Assembly: GCA_022729285.1 (NCBI GenBank)
Contig: JALDAI010000016.1
Coordinates: forward strand, 1 to 13,868
Reading direction: 5' to 3'
From: Candidatus Nanoanaerosalina archaeon
GTDB lineage: Archaea; Nanohalarchaeota; Nanosalinia; Nanosalinales; Nanoanaerosalinaceae
Length of the DNA: 13,868 nt
Shown: positions 5,866-13,250 of the stretch, piece by piece
Layout: each line of letters starts with the position of its first letter
Numbering within the stretch: the first letter of the stretch is position 1
Position numbers and translations under genes: made by a program
Notes under the pieces: generated by a model
Databases searched by the model: none
Seen by the model: the letters and a program-made list of their open reading frames with translations, nothing else
What the model was told of the DNA's origin: nothing

Positions 5866-6165
5866 ATGGAATCGCTGAAAAAACTTTTCGAAGACGATGA
5901 GTGGAGAGAAAGCCTAGACCCTGAGATAAAGAGGAAAATGGAGCTTTTGCTTAGAAGGGTTAGTTCTGAAGAAAGATCTTACAAAAGTGCTAAACACAAA
6001 GCAACAGCTCAGATATGGGTTGCTTTAGCAGATGTTTACTCAAGGGTTGAAAGAATGGACAAGAGGCTGAACTCTATTGAAAGAGCTTTAAGAGGAGAAG
6101 AGCCTAAAGAAGGTGGCGGAGAGTTCAAAGAAGGCGTTCTCAAAGACTCTTTAAAGAAGTACTGA
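5866..6165 (+). CDS. Small coiled-coil protein of unknown function
   Basis: I do not recognise this 99-residue protein. It is predicted to be almost wholly helical and highly charged, with no signal peptide, membrane helix or cysteine. Residues 54-75 form a textbook heptad pattern (L54, V57, V61, M64, L68, I71, L75), so it probably dimerises or pairs with another helix. The first 35 residues (LFEDDEWRESLDPEIKRKM) look like a separate short helical unit. The C-terminal part (78-99) is likely disordered, with a GGG, and ends in KDSLKKY. There is no Shine-Dalgarno sequence; the TATA-like box about 27 bases upstream suggests a leaderless mRNA. Codon use and base composition resemble the neighbours. 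It shares a promoter region with the FKBP gene, which hints at co-regulation but does not show function. Confidence 0.72.
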   Translation: MESLKKLFEDDEWRESLDPEIKRKMELLLRRVSSEERSYKSAKHKATAQIWVALADVYSRVERMDKRLNSIERALRGEEPKEGGGEFKEGVLKDSLKKY

Positions 6166-6176
6166 AAAAGAAAAAA
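6165..6176 (-). terminator. T-rich terminator after leuS
   Basis: The minus strand reads CTTTTTTCTTTTTC 27-39 bases past the leuS stop, a U-rich tract typical of archaeal termination. It touches the stop codon of the convergent small gene, so the two transcripts would end almost back to back. Confidence 0.5.
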
Positions 6177-6202
6177 GATTTGGAGCGGAAGGAGTTATCC
6201 AG

Positions 6203-9055
6203 TTACTCTAAATGAATTGCTGGCCTTCCTGGCTCCGCTTTCTTTGCTTTACTGCTTTTAGACTGTTTTTCTCTGACAACTTTAACCTTCGCGTCAATTC
6301 TTTTCTCCAACTTACTTATGTTGTTCTTAAACACTTCAACTTCTTTTTTCTGTCCTAAGATCTTGTCAGGGAATTTTCCAGGGTTTTTCTTGTAGCTGTT
6401 CACAAACTTGACTAACCGGTTCGCATGAGGCCTAAGATCTTTGTCAGATGTGAACTCGTTCATCGCGTTACTGACATCTAATGAGTTTTCATCCAACATT
6501 TCCCTCATTTTCTTGAAAGCTTTATGCTTCCACCCGGTTGCCACAATTATCTCCGCTTCACTGAACTCTTCTACAATTTCTTGGATGTCTTTTATATCAG
6601 ATACTGTTTTGTCCAAAAGCTCTTTTGTGTACTCCACTTCTCTGTTAACTTTTTCTTCATCGTACTGAGGCCAATCCGATTCTGAAGCAAGCCCTTCTTT
6701 ACCGAACTCTTTCCAGAGCTGTTCTCCGATATGCGGTATAAAAGGTGTCAACAGCTTAACCTGTGTCTCTAAAACGTTGTTCAAAACGTCCTGGTTCAAA
6801 ACTTCTTTGTCGTTCACATAACTGTTAACAAGGTTGTTAAGCCTGAAAAATGCTTGAAGAGATGCTTTTCGTGTCTGGAACTTTTCAAGAGACTCGGTAG
6901 TGTTCTTAATAACTTCTTGCAGCTTTGATTCTAGGTAAATGTCTGAGCCATCTTTTTCTAAACCGGTTTCACCTGTGTTGTAAAGCTCTAAAGTCCTTGT
7001 GTAAAAGTTCTCCAATTTTTTCTTAGCTTTCTCAACTTCTTTCTCTCTCCAGTCAAAGTTTTGCCATGGCTCGCTTGTTGAGAACATGAAAAACCTGACT
7101 GTGTCGGCTCCGTATCTGTTGATAGCTTCTTCAGGAAGGACTACATGACCCTTTGAAGAACTCATTTTACGGCCTTCAAGAAGTCCCATGCCCCAAATAA
7201 CGATTCCCTTCGGCCAGTGCTTCTCTTCGAAAAGCGCTGAGTGGTGGAACATCATGAAGGTAAGGTGGTTCTGTATCAAGTCGTTCGCAGAAGTTCTCCA
7301 GTCAAGAGGGTACCAGTACTGGAAGCTCTCTCTCAACTCTTTCAACTTTTTAACAGGCACATCCGTTTTATCGCTTACCTCTTCAACAGGTCCTACGCCT
7401 CTGAACACATAGTCAAAAAGCTCTTTATCAAGCTGTTCAGCATCTACTTCTTCCAACATGTGGTTTATCGTATAATAAGACATATAGATGGTTGAATCGC
7501 TAAGAGGCTCAACTACAAAGTCTTTATCGAAAGGAAGCTTAGTGCCAAGACCGTAATTCCTGATACAAGGCCAAGACTCTAACCAGTTTATCGTATGGTT
7601 GTAATCAGTTCTTGTAGACTCGGGAATGGTTTCCATCTGTCCTAAGGCTTTGTCAGCTTTGTCTTTCCAGCTTTTCTTGCCGTACTCTAGGAACCAGGTA
7701 TCGGTTTCTGCTACGATAACCTTTCCTCCACACCTACAGACTACTTTTTCGGAAAAGTCCCACATCGAGCTGAACTTTCCTTTGTTTTTGAACTGTTCAA
7801 CGATCTTGTCTTTAACCTTGTTTACATCAGTCCCTCCGAAAGGCCCGCAGTTCTCTTTAAGCTGTCCGTTGTGGAACTCTTTCTTGTAAACTTTCTCTGT
7901 TGCTTTCTCCAGTTTTTCCTCTTCTTTCTGAGAATTTATACCTAGTTTCTCCACTTCTTCCTTGGCAGGGAACTCTCCGTATCCTTCTACTTTAATAATT
8001 GATTTAGGCTTTATCTTACCTACTTTTTTAGGGTTTAAACCGTACTCCTTAAGCTTTTTCTTATCCTCTTTCAACTCTTTTAGAGAAATCCAGTCGTAAG
8101 GAGCGTGTCCAGGAACTGACATAACAAGTCCCGAACCTGAATCAGGGTCTACGAAGTCTGCTGGAAGAAGGTATATATGATCATGGTTCACAGGGTTTTC
8201 AATCTTTCTGCCAACCAATTTTTGTCCTTTGATAGTTCTTTTAACAATTAAATCATGGTTTTGGTGTTCAAGCTTGTCTGCTGCTTCCTTAGAAACTATC
8301 CAGAACTCTCCATCGATTTTTATTTCCACATACTCTGCTTCAGGGTTTACAAGGGCGTGGGTAACTCCGTAAACTGTTTCAGGTCTAAGAGTTGCCATCG
8401 GGTACTTTTTGTTTCCTTTTTCGAACTTGACAAGCGTATAATCCTGTTGCTCAGCGTTTTCACCTTCTAAAAGGTCGTGAGTGGTAACAGGGTTTTCATC
8501 TGATGTACAGTACTTAGTAGGATGCTTACCCTTTTTAACAAGGCCTTTCTCCTTCAAAGTTTTGTACTGCCACTCTATAAACCGGTTGTACTTGTCATCA
8601 TTAGTGGTGAACTCTCTCCTCCAATCAACGGAGAAACCAAGCCTTTTCATATTTTTCTTGTAACTGTTTTCGATGAAGTAGTTAGCAAACTCCATAGGTG
8701 TTTCAAGAGTTTTCAAATCCTCTTCCGGTACGTTGTAAGTATCTTTAAGGACTTTGAGCTGTTTTTCCTCCTTGTTTTTAAGCCTGTTTACTGCTCCGAT
8801 AATAGGGGTTCCTGTAACGTGCCAAGCCATAGGGAAAAGAACGTTTTTACCTTCCATCCTCTTAAACCTTGCGAAAACATCGGGAAGAGTGTACGTTCTA
8901 ACATGCCCTATATGCATCCCTCCGCTGGGATACGGGTAGGCTACGGTAATAAAGAATTTTTCACGGTTATCCGGCTCAGGCTGGAAAGTTTCTCTCTCTT
9001 CCCACTCCTTCTGCCACTTTTTTTCGAACCTATGAAGTTTCTGTTCAAAGTCCAT
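6203..9055 (-). CDS. leuS: Leucyl-tRNA synthetase, archaeal type
   Basis: LeuRS charges tRNA-Leu and hydrolyses wrongly charged tRNA. The 950-residue enzyme has the class I catalytic signatures PSGGMHIGH (HIGH at 48-51) and GRKMSSSKG (KMSSS at 630-634). Between them lies the CP1 editing domain, with the threonine-containing ATLRPETVYG (221-230) and SVPGHAPYD (313-321), whose D321 matches the conserved editing aspartate. A CRC pair at 440-442, near an upstream ENCG, may hold a metal. The anticodon-binding helices follow, then a C-terminal domain ending in PGRPAIHLE, which in archaeal LeuRS contacts the long variable arm of tRNA-Leu. Length is normal. The ATG lies about 27 bases from a TATA-like box, without a Shine-Dalgarno sequence. 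The gene diverges from the MinD-like ATPase and converges on the coiled-coil gene. Confidence 0.97.
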   Translation of the reverse strand: MDFEQKLHRFEKKWQKEWEERETFQPEPDNREKFFITVAYPYPSGGMHIGHVRTYTLPDVFARFKRMEGKNVLFPMAWHVTGTPIIGAVNRLKNKEEKQLKVLKDTYNVPEEDLKTLETPMEFANYFIENSYKKNMKRLGFSVDWRREFTTNDDKYNRFIEWQYKTLKEKGLVKKGKHPTKYCTSDENPVTTHDLLEGENAEQQDYTLVKFEKGNKKYPMATLRPETVYGVTHALVNPEAEYVEIKIDGEFWIVSKEAADKLEHQNHDLIVKRTIKGQKLVGRKIENPVNHDHIYLLPADFVDPDSGSGLVMSVPGHAPYDWISLKELKEDKKKLKEYGLNPKKVGKIKPKSIIKVEGYGEFPAKEEVEKLGINSQKEEEKLEKATEKVYKKEFHNGQLKENCGPFGGTDVNKVKDKIVEQFKNKGKFSSMWDFSEKVVCRCGGKVIVAETDTWFLEYGKKSWKDKADKALGQMETIPESTRTDYNHTINWLESWPCIRNYGLGTKLPFDKDFVVEPLSDSTIYMSYYTINHMLEEVDAEQLDKELFDYVFRGVGPVEEVSDKTDVPVKKLKELRESFQYWYPLDWRTSANDLIQNHLTFMMFHHSALFEEKHWPKGIVIWGMGLLEGRKMSSSKGHVVLPEEAINRYGADTVRFFMFSTSEPWQNFDWREKEVEKAKKKLENFYTRTLELYNTGETGLEKDGSDIYLESKLQEVIKNTTESLEKFQTRKASLQAFFRLNNLVNSYVNDKEVLNQDVLNNVLETQVKLLTPFIPHIGEQLWKEFGKEGLASESDWPQYDEEKVNREVEYTKELLDKTVSDIKDIQEIVEEFSEAEIIVATGWKHKAFKKMREMLDENSLDVSNAMNEFTSDKDLRPHANRLVKFVNSYKKNPGKFPDKILGQKKEVEVFKNNISKLEKRIDAKVKVVREKQSKSSKAKKAEPGRPAIHLE

Positions 9056-9077
9056 GAGGTTTTGTTTCGTATTTAAG

Positions 9078-9085
9078 CTTTAAAT
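9078..9085 (-). promoter_or_regulatory. Probable TATA box of leuS
   Basis: The minus strand reads ATTTAAAG, centred 26-27 bases upstream of the leuS ATG. The distance and the lack of a Shine-Dalgarno sequence suggest a leaderless mRNA. Confidence 0.45.
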
Positions 9086-9103
9086 TTTTCTGTTGTTATT
9101 AAC

Positions 9104-9122
9104 CACTTGTTCAAAAAAAGTG
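9104..9122. promoter_or_regulatory. Conserved motif and inverted repeat upstream of leuS
   Basis: The plus strand reads CACTTGTTCAAAAAAAGTG, an inverted repeat with CACTT / AAGTG arms. The inner CTTGTTCAAAAAAAG recurs with one mismatch upstream of pheS (13177-13191). It lies 20 bases upstream of the leuS TATA box and also upstream of the divergent ATPase gene, so it could act on either. The role is inferred from position and recurrence only. Confidence 0.3.
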
Positions 9123-9141
9123 TGTTATAATTACCGAATAC

Positions 9142-9149
9142 TTATTAAA
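9142..9149 (+). promoter_or_regulatory. Possible TATA box of the MinD-like gene
   Basis: TTATTAAA is centred about 33 bases upstream of the ATG at 9179, so transcription would start near 9172 with a leader of about 7 bases. No Shine-Dalgarno sequence is present. Other AT-rich stretches nearby make this uncertain. Confidence 0.35.
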
Positions 9150-9178
9150 CTTCTTTGTTATTATTATACTGTGTAAAC

Positions 9179-9940
9179 ATGACTCGCCTAATTACTGTGT
9201 CCGGCGGAAAAGGAGGAGTTGGAAAAACTACTGTAACAAGCCACCTCGGATATGCTTTATCTGAGTTCGGTGTAGATGCTGTAGTGGTTGACGCCAACTT
9301 AACTAACCCGAACCTTGGATTCCATCTAGGGATTCCTCTGTACCCGGTAACTCTCCACGACGTTTTAAGAGGAGAAGCACATATTACAGAGGCAACATAC
9401 ATCCATAACTCAGGTTTGAGAGTTGTTCCGGCAGGTATCTCAATAGATGACTTAGAAGATACTTCTCCTGAAAACCTTAAAGATGTTTTAAAGGACACTA
9501 TAGGCGAACCGGATATAGTTTTAATAGATTCTGCAGCAGGGCTTGGAAACGAATCATTAAGCGCTATAGAAGCGTCTGATGAACTACTCTTAGTTACTAA
9601 CCCTGATCTACCTTCAGTTACTGACGCTCTAAAAACAGCTTCCATAGCTGAAGATTCAGGAACACATATTTTAGGTACTGTTCTTAACAAACACAGTGGT
9701 AAACACCACGAACTAACTCCTGAAGAAGTTGAAGAAATGGTGGGACATCCTGTAGTATCAGTGATGCCTGAACACGATGTTTTAAAACAGTCTTTAACTA
9801 AGAAAACCACGGTTTTAGACCATGATCCTGAACACCATATATCCCACAAGTTCAGAGGTGTTGCAGCGGATCTAGCAGGTATCGATTATGAGATGCCTAG
9901 CAGAGGATTCTTTGAAAAGCTGAAGAGAATGTTTAAGTAA
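9179..9940 (+). CDS. minD: MinD/ParA-family ATPase with C-terminal membrane-targeting helix
   Basis: MinD-like ATPases cycle between a free monomer and a membrane-bound ATP dimer to position other proteins. The 253-residue product has the deviant Walker A motif GGKGGVGKTT (9-18), the Walker A' region VVVDANLTNPNLGFHLG (35-51, with D38) and the switch II/Walker B motif DIVLIDSAAGLG (112-123). It ends in FFEKLKRMFK (244-253), a short amphipathic basic helix like the MinD membrane anchor. Walker A' reads DAN where DAD is more common. The ATG at 9179 is chosen because it puts TRLITVSGG directly at the start, as in the family; an in-frame TTG at 9155 would add eight unconserved residues. No MinC, MinE or ParB partner is in the window. 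Archaeal MinD homologues are often not tied to FtsZ placement; one in haloarchaea positions motility and chemotaxis complexes. The substrate here is therefore unknown. Confidence 0.88.
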   Translation: MTRLITVSGGKGGVGKTTVTSHLGYALSEFGVDAVVVDANLTNPNLGFHLGIPLYPVTLHDVLRGEAHITEATYIHNSGLRVVPAGISIDDLEDTSPENLKDVLKDTIGEPDIVLIDSAAGLGNESLSAIEASDELLLVTNPDLPSVTDALKTASIAEDSGTHILGTVLNKHSGKHHELTPEEVEEMVGHPVVSVMPEHDVLKQSLTKKTTVLDHDPEHHISHKFRGVAADLAGIDYEMPSRGFFEKLKRMFK

Positions 9941-9942
9941 CG

Positions 9943-9969
9943 GTTTTTTCCGATTATTTCTTTCTTTTA
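9943..9969 (+). terminator. T-rich terminator after the MinD-like gene
   Basis: A run of six T followed by several shorter T clusters (TTATTTCTTTCTTTTATG) begins four bases after the stop codon. It lies in the gap between this gene and the convergent pheT. U-rich RNA ends are typical of archaeal termination. Confidence 0.5.
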
Positions 9970-10013
9970 TGTTTTAAAGAATAGTGTAAGTAAAGGCTTT
10001 TTACAACCCTTAC

Positions 10014-11669
10014 CTACTCTTCTAACTCTTTAACCTTTGAAAGGTTCACTTCAAAAGCTGAAACCGGTGTTTCGATGCCAAAGTTCCCAAGAACTTGTGG
10101 ATGAATTTCTCCTACAACACCTACACTTTTTCCACCGACCATTATCTCAGCGCAACGGCCATCTATCAAAAACTTTTTAGAAGACTCTTTAAGAGAAAAA
10201 CTAGTTCCTAAACCGTCCATAAATCCTTTCAATTCCGATGTAATACTGTTGTAATCAGAGTTCTTCCCTGCTGAAACAGTTCCTAGCTTTTTATCTGATG
10301 AAGCCTTGTAAGGCTTTTCATCGTCTTTTTTAAGCGTGTCAGCTGCTTCAAATATGTTTTGTGGATACTTGTTATGAGTGTTTTTCGACAATGTTTCCAA
10401 AAGCTGAGGTAAAAGACTGTCCCTTACAGAAGTATACTTTTCAGAAACAGGCTCCTTGATTTCAAGCAGATCCTCTGAACTATCCAGTATCATATAATCC
10501 TTCAATACTTTTTTATTCCTTATAGTAGGGTTCATAATCTCCTGGTAGCCTAAACCAACCATAAGCTCTCTAGCAACATCTGTAAAGCTTTCAAGCTCAT
10601 CTTTTGAACCGATAGTTGAAACATTAGGTAGTTCAGGCTCAATATTAGAATAGCCGTAACCTATTGCAACGTCTTCAACAATATCTACTTGGTGAAGAAT
10701 ATCCGCTCTGAAAGAAGGTACTTTAACAACTTTTTTCCCTTCATCGTCAACAAGGTTGTGTCCCATCCTGTTGAGGTATTTTTCAAGCTCATCTTCGGAT
10801 ATTTCGATCCCGATAGTCTTTTCAACAAACTCTTTATCGACTTCGAACTCTTTAGGCCTTAAATTAGGGAAGCTGGATCTTTCACCATCTTTAACAAGCT
10901 CTACCTCGTGTATCTCCCCGTTTCTCTCAGCTAAAGTTGTTACTAAAACGTTCAAAGCGTACTCCACAGCTTCTAGGTCGGTTCCTGTAACATCTAGGAA
11001 AACATCTGTTGTTCCCTCAGTTACTTCTGTGATCACTCCGTTTATCACAGGAGGGAAGCTTAGAACTTTTCCATCAGCGTCTTTAAGTATAGGCCATTTA
11101 CCGGCGTTACTAACGATCGAGCCGTAACTTTTTCCTTTATCGTGTTTCTTAGTGATTTCTCTAAGAGTCATTTCCTCATCTTTGCCTAGAGGTACGAAAG
11201 ACTCGGAGTCAGGATCTGCTTCTTCATACTTTAGAGGGAACTTTAACTCTTTGATATCGTGTACTCCTATAGAAACTTTCGAACGGTCTCTTCCAAAAGT
11301 GCCGTGAAGCTTTTCTTGAAGCTGAATAAGAGATTTTAAAGCAGGAGTGGTCATCTCAATATTTCTAACAACTGCTCCAACTATTTTAGGCCTTACCTCA
11401 ACACCTTTATCCTTTAATGTTAGGCCTTCCTCGGTTATAAAGTATTTTTTAAGCCCTTTCTCATTCGTGTAAGTGTCAAGGCTTCTAGCGATACCTTCAA
11501 CTCCTAAAAGATCTATTCTATCAGAAGTTGTCTCAACTTCTACCTTGTCGTCTTCTATATCTTCTAACTCAACACCTATCTCGGTTAGTTTGTTCTCAAG
11601 CTCGGAATCTGACAGCTCTGTTCCAAGCAGTTCCATTAAATCATCTTTGTTAAACTCTATAGTAGGCAT
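10014..11669 (-). CDS. pheT: Phenylalanyl-tRNA synthetase beta subunit
   Basis: PheT pairs with PheS in an alpha2-beta2 enzyme that charges tRNA-Phe. The beta subunit carries the editing and structural domains. The 551-residue protein has the archaeal/eukaryotic layout: an N-terminal part with ETTSDRIDLLGVEGIAR (46-62), the B3/B4 editing domain (about 100-265; GAVVRNI, FGRDRSKVSIGVHDI, VFLDVTGTD), the B5 domain (about 272-345; VPSFRADILHQVDIVEDVAIGYGYSN, which carries the metal- and interface-binding acidic residues) and a catalytic-like fold without catalytic motifs to the end (FEAADTLKK, GEIHPQVLGNFGI). Length is normal for archaea. The start is 6 bases after the pheS stop, and its Shine-Dalgarno sequence GAGGTGA contains that stop, so the two subunits are made together. 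Confidence 0.96.
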   Translation of the reverse strand: MPTIEFNKDDLMELLGTELSDSELENKLTEIGVELEDIEDDKVEVETTSDRIDLLGVEGIARSLDTYTNEKGLKKYFITEEGLTLKDKGVEVRPKIVGAVVRNIEMTTPALKSLIQLQEKLHGTFGRDRSKVSIGVHDIKELKFPLKYEEADPDSESFVPLGKDEEMTLREITKKHDKGKSYGSIVSNAGKWPILKDADGKVLSFPPVINGVITEVTEGTTDVFLDVTGTDLEAVEYALNVLVTTLAERNGEIHEVELVKDGERSSFPNLRPKEFEVDKEFVEKTIGIEISEDELEKYLNRMGHNLVDDEGKKVVKVPSFRADILHQVDIVEDVAIGYGYSNIEPELPNVSTIGSKDELESFTDVARELMVGLGYQEIMNPTIRNKKVLKDYMILDSSEDLLEIKEPVSEKYTSVRDSLLPQLLETLSKNTHNKYPQNIFEAADTLKKDDEKPYKASSDKKLGTVSAGKNSDYNSITSELKGFMDGLGTSFSLKESSKKFLIDGRCAEIMVGGKSVGVVGEIHPQVLGNFGIETPVSAFEVNLSKVKELEE

Positions 11670-11675
11670 TATCGA

Positions 11676-13163
11676 TCACCTCAACCTCACAGCCCTTGTC
11701 TTCTTTATAGTTTCAAGGTCTTGTGGGAAAACTAGCTCCCTGATATCATCTTTATCCAGTTTAAACATCGCAATACGGTCGATACCCATTCCCCAAGCAA
11801 TAACAGGTTCATCAACCCCTAGAGGATTTCTAACCTCCGGTCTGAAAAGCCCGGCTCCTCCTAGCTCAATCCAACCTATCTGAGGATGGTATGCGTCAAG
11901 CTCTACTGAAGGCTCTGTGAAAGGGAAGTAGTTAGGCCTAAACCTTATCTTTTCAGCACCTGCGATCTCTTTACCGAAAACTTCTAAGTATCCGAAAAGG
12001 TTTTTGAGAGAAAGATTCTCGGCTTTAACAATCCCTTCAGCCTGGTAAAACTCTATAAAGTGGGTTTTATCTATCTCATCGTATCTAAAGTTTCTGTCTA
12101 TAGCAAATACTTTATCAGGCGTCTGAGTCTTTTGTGCAAGGTACCTAATAGTTGTAGCTGTCGTTTGGCTTCTAAGCATTAGCTGTGAAGCCTTTTTCCG
12201 TGACCACTCATAATTCCATCCCTTAGAAGGAATATCTCCTCCCTTTTCATGCATCTCCTTAACCCTTTCAACGATATCAGTATGTTCTAGATCGCCGTAC
12301 TCAGGATTCTTAAGCTCAAACTTGTCGTGGATTTCTCGTGCAGGATGGTCTTGAGCCTGGAATAATGCGTCGAAGTTCCAGAACTCTGTTTCGACATAAG
12401 GTGTTTTAGCTTCTCTAAAGCCCATTGAAGTGAACTTATCTCTCACTCTATCAAGGTACTGCCGGTAAGGCTGCTTTTTACCCGGTCTTTTCGGCTCCGG
12501 AACAATCTCTACATCGTACTTCCTAAAACCTCTTTCCTTCCAATCACCGTTTCTAATCTGTTCTCCAGTTAACTTACCTATCTTAGAAGTTAGTTCACCT
12601 TTTTCGTACTTTTTAAGAAGTTTTTTACCTTTTTTAGTGATCTCAAGGGTTTTATCTGTCTTTTCTTCTATATCAACAAGGCCTCGTTTTATCAAGCTTT
12701 CTAAAACTTTTTCACCAGGTTTCTCACCTTCTTTTACTTTTCTAAGCGCTTTATTCTCTTTGAAACCTTCTTTAAGTTTTTTAACTCCTTTTTTGGTTAT
12801 TTTAAGCTTTTTCTTACCGCTTTCTTCAACAATGTCGGCCCATCCGTTTTTCTTGGCTTGTCCAAGAGCTATATTAAATGCTTCAACTTCTTTCTGAACC
12901 TCTTTTAGAGCCTTTGCATCATCCTTTATTTGTTTTAACAGTATTTCTTCAGGTAAACCGTTTTCAAAAGCTTTAAACCCTTTTTCTGTAAGAAAGTTTT
13001 CTTTCAACTTTTCTTCAGTAATTGTTAATAAACCGTTTTCTTCCAACCATTTAGCCGGACGGATTATTTCTCCGTGGCTCTTTCCTGGGATACTGTCTAC
13101 TTCAACTTTTCCTTTTTCTCCAACTTTTTCAAGTAGACTTAGTGCTTTTGGGTGTATTTCCAT
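11676..13163 (-). CDS. pheS: Phenylalanyl-tRNA synthetase alpha subunit
   Basis: PheS is the catalytic subunit of PheRS. The 495-residue protein begins with the archaeal LHP-like motif (MEIHPKALSLLEKV). About 190 residues of repeated winged-helix units follow, marked by LTEKGFKAFENG, ITKKGVKKLKEG and ITKKGKKLLKKY, a region that contacts tRNA in the human enzyme. The class II core comes next: motif 1 around 240-262, motif 2 FAIDRNFRYDEIDKTHFIEF (353-372), the phenylalanine pocket region RPNYFPFTEPSVELDA (409-424) and motif 3 GMGIDRIAMF (458-467). All motifs are intact. The ATG at 13163 gives the conserved N-terminus. A GAGG sequence 12 bases upstream is too far for a good Shine-Dalgarno sequence, and the TATA-like box at -8 is too close to serve this start. 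Transcription may come from further upstream or from trpS. Confidence 0.96.
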   Translation of the reverse strand: MEIHPKALSLLEKVGEKGKVEVDSIPGKSHGEIIRPAKWLEENGLLTITEEKLKENFLTEKGFKAFENGLPEEILLKQIKDDAKALKEVQKEVEAFNIALGQAKKNGWADIVEESGKKKLKITKKGVKKLKEGFKENKALRKVKEGEKPGEKVLESLIKRGLVDIEEKTDKTLEITKKGKKLLKKYEKGELTSKIGKLTGEQIRNGDWKERGFRKYDVEIVPEPKRPGKKQPYRQYLDRVRDKFTSMGFREAKTPYVETEFWNFDALFQAQDHPAREIHDKFELKNPEYGDLEHTDIVERVKEMHEKGGDIPSKGWNYEWSRKKASQLMLRSQTTATTIRYLAQKTQTPDKVFAIDRNFRYDEIDKTHFIEFYQAEGIVKAENLSLKNLFGYLEVFGKEIAGAEKIRFRPNYFPFTEPSVELDAYHPQIGWIELGGAGLFRPEVRNPLGVDEPVIAWGMGIDRIAMFKLDKDDIRELVFPQDLETIKKTRAVRLR

Positions 13164-13176
13164 GTTTCTATATAAC

Positions 13177-13191
13177 CTCGTTCAAAAAAAG
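13177..13191. promoter_or_regulatory. Copy of the leuS-upstream motif before pheS
   Basis: The plus strand reads CTCGTTCAAAAAAAG, 14 of 15 bases identical to CTTGTTCAAAAAAAG at 9106-9120 upstream of leuS. It lies 14-28 bases before the pheS ATG in the same orientation. Part of the match is an A-run, so chance is possible. On the minus strand the same T7 run could help terminate trpS. Confidence 0.3.
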
Positions 13192-13217
13192 GGTTTCTTC
13201 TTGAGATCTATTGATCT
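13184..13217 (-). terminator. Possible trpS terminator: small hairpin plus T-run
   Basis: Reading the minus strand past the trpS stop, an AGATC / GATCT inverted repeat with a 4-base loop (13204-13217) is followed 13 bases later by seven T (13184-13190). The same place holds a tandem 8-base repeat, GATCTATT twice (13205-13220). The stem is weak, so the T-run is the better evidence. If it works, pheS needs its own promoter. Confidence 0.35.
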
Positions 13218-13250
13218 ATTACGTAGTGGTGAATTACCTTAACATTTTTT

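Noticed and set aside
8522..9076. Open frame of 184 codons on the plus strand
   Set aside because: It lies fully antisense to leuS, whose family motifs are certain, and its translation is hydrophobic and low-complexity without recognisable domains.
9155..9178. Earlier in-frame TTG start for the MinD-like gene
   Set aside because: It would add eight residues (MLLLYCVN) not seen in the family, and would leave little room for a promoter.
9145..9849. Open frame of 234 codons on the minus strand
   Set aside because: It is antisense to the MinD-like gene, which has clear ATPase motifs; the antisense product shows no family features.
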